From NCBI GenBank assembly GCA_007127575.1, contig SKZC01000379.1, positions 1 to 7,768 on the forward strand: 7,768 nucleotides of DNA, written 5' to 3'. Below are positions 7,012 to 7,768 of this stretch, piece after piece (the stretch's first letter is position 1; each line of letters opens with the position of its first letter). Position numbers and translations under genes: made by a program. The stretch is from Gemmatimonadota bacterium (GTDB taxonomy: Bacteria; Gemmatimonadota; Gemmatimonadetes; Longimicrobiales; Gaopeijiaceae). A model generated the notes under the pieces. The model was not told the DNA's origin and did not search any database. It worked only from the letters and a program-made list of their open reading frames with translations.

Positions 7012-7214
7012 CGTTCCAAGTTGGGACAATGGCCGCACCCTCTGTCGAGATGTGTGGACGACGTCTTTGCAGGTGGATCCTGAAGGCGCCGAAAAGCCTG
7101 CGACGCCCTCCCCTCCGGCCCCGTGGATCCCGGAACGGCCCCCTCTCCAGGCGGGTACCCCGGCCGACCCATCGTACCCCATGACCGGGCCCCCGGGCCG
7201 GAGGAGCTACCGCT
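7012..7214. promoter_or_regulatory. Divergent intergenic region between the ABC exporter and EamA-family genes
   Basis: About 200 bp separate two gene starts that face away from each other, so both promoters should lie here. I see no clear -35/-10 boxes. An imperfect 13-bp inverted repeat, TTCCAAGTTGGGA (7014-7026), sits immediately upstream of the ABC exporter ATG and could be an operator or chance. The minus-strand frame of the exporter stays open through most of this gap, to 7182. Confidence 0.4.
7200..7206 (+). promoter_or_regulatory. Strong Shine-Dalgarno sequence for the EamA-family gene
   Basis: GGAGGAG lies 8 nt before the GTG at 7215. It decides the start of a gene that otherwise begins with a rare start codon. 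Confidence 0.8.
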
Positions 7215-7768
7215 GTGACCACGGAGGCGCCAGGACGTTCCCGGAATCGGATCCTGGCCTATCTAGCGGTCCTGGGTGCGGGAACCCTCTGGGGCACTTC
7301 CGGCCCCTTCAGCGTCGCCCTCTTTCGGATGGGACTCCCGCCGGAAAGCGTGGCCATTCTTCGGACGGTAGTGGGCGGCGGCTTCCTGGGCCTCTTCCTC
7401 CTCTGGGTCAACCCTTCGGGCTTCCGGGCCCCTCCGAAGGCTCTGGCCGTGATGGTGGGGATCGGAGGGGTCATCGTGGGCATCTTCCAGCTCTCCTTCC
7501 AGATGTCCACCGAGGCCATCGGCGTCCCATCCACCGTGGCACTCCTCTACCTGGCCCCGGCCTTCGTCGTGGCCGTCTCCCCAGCCATCCTGGGGGAGGC
7601 GCTGACGCCTGCACGGGCCGGGCTCGCGGCGCTGTCGGTGGTGGGCGTCTGGATGACCGTGGCGGGAGGACGAGGGGTGGGAGTGGAGCTCACCCTCCAG
7701 GGTTTGATCTGGGGCGGGCTTTGCGGTGTAACGTACGGGAGCTATGCCATCTTCGGTCGGGTCCTCTC
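7215..7768 (+). CDS. EamA/DMT-superfamily transporter, N-terminal part, cut by window edge
   Basis: This is an inner-membrane carrier of the drug/metabolite transporter superfamily; members export amino acids, metabolites or drugs, and the substrate cannot be told here. I translated 184 residues from the GTG. After a polar, basic N-terminus (MTTEAPGRSRNR) come six predicted helices at about 14-34, 46-64, 76-95, 103-124, 134-152 and 161-180. The first EamA repeat shows the typical pattern: LWGTSGPF in helix 1, LRTVVGG in helix 2, and LLYLAPAFVVAVSPAILGE followed by LTPARAGLAALSVVGVWM in helices 4 and 5. A complete member has about ten helices and 280-310 residues, so the second repeat lies beyond the right edge. 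It is divergent from the ABC exporter gene, and I see no functional link to it. Confidence 0.92.
   Translation, partial: MTTEAPGRSRNRILAYLAVLGAGTLWGTSGPFSVALFRMGLPPESVAILRTVVGGGFLGLFLLWVNPSGFRAPPKALAVMVGIGGVIVGIFQLSFQMSTEAIGVPSTVALLYLAPAFVVAVSPAILGEALTPARAGLAALSVVGVWMTVAGGRGVGVELTLQGLIWGGLCGVTYGSYAIFGRVL

Noticed and set aside
7073..7130. Direct repeat GTGGATCC, 50 bp apart, in the divergent gap
   Set aside because: There are only two copies of an 8-mer with no further similarity around them, so chance is sufficient.
7012..7182. 57-residue N-terminal extension of the ABC exporter
   Set aside because: The residues are Gly/Ser-rich and unlike the family. The internal ATG at 7011 gives the usual length and begins with a typical RIAPRLRPHRG lead into helix 1.
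5996..7222. Minus-strand 408-codon frame overlapping the ABC exporter
   Set aside because: It is out of frame with the exporter, Gly/Arg/Pro-rich and without recognisable domains.

Overview
The window is GC-rich bacterial chromosome, roughly two-thirds G+C by eye with strong G/C at third codon positions. It is densely coding, and codon use looks the same in every gene. I see no mobile element, tRNA, rRNA, CRISPR array or sign of recent transfer. The style of the proteins (patatin core, VLCAD-like dehydrogenase, small HAHSG membrane protein, DMT exporter) recalls Gemmatimonadota or a similar high-GC environmental phylum. This is a weak guess, because no taxonomic marker gene is present.

Layout from left to right. 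(1) On the minus strand, bases 1 to about 1329 hold most of pabB, the chorismate-binding subunit of aminodeoxychorismate synthase for folate synthesis; its C-terminus lies beyond the left edge. (2) A divergent gap of about 200 bp follows. (3) A co-directional plus-strand cluster comes next: a small four-helix membrane protein of unknown function (1538-1927), a patatin-like phospholipase (1993-3249) and a long-chain acyl-CoA dehydrogenase with a VLCAD-type C-terminal extension (3353-5299). (4) On the minus strand, an MsbA-like ABC exporter half-transporter (5254-7011) converges on the dehydrogenase and overlaps its 3' end by 46 bp. (5) After a second divergent gap, the first 184 codons of an EamA/DMT-family transporter (from 7215, plus strand) run off the right edge.

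The middle genes fit together around lipids. A phospholipase can release fatty acids from membrane lipid. An acyl-CoA dehydrogenase can oxidise them once other enzymes have activated them. The neighbouring ABC exporter belongs to a family that moves lipids or drugs. The two enzymes are sequence-supported calls, but the functional link between them is inference from gene order. The folate gene and the DMT transporter look like unrelated neighbours.

I did not find a convincing new system. The points most worth a second look are the uncharacterised histidine-bearing membrane protein beside the phospholipase, the Trp/Arg-rich tail of the dehydrogenase, the convergent coding overlap, and a strong hairpin between the phospholipase and dehydrogenase genes.
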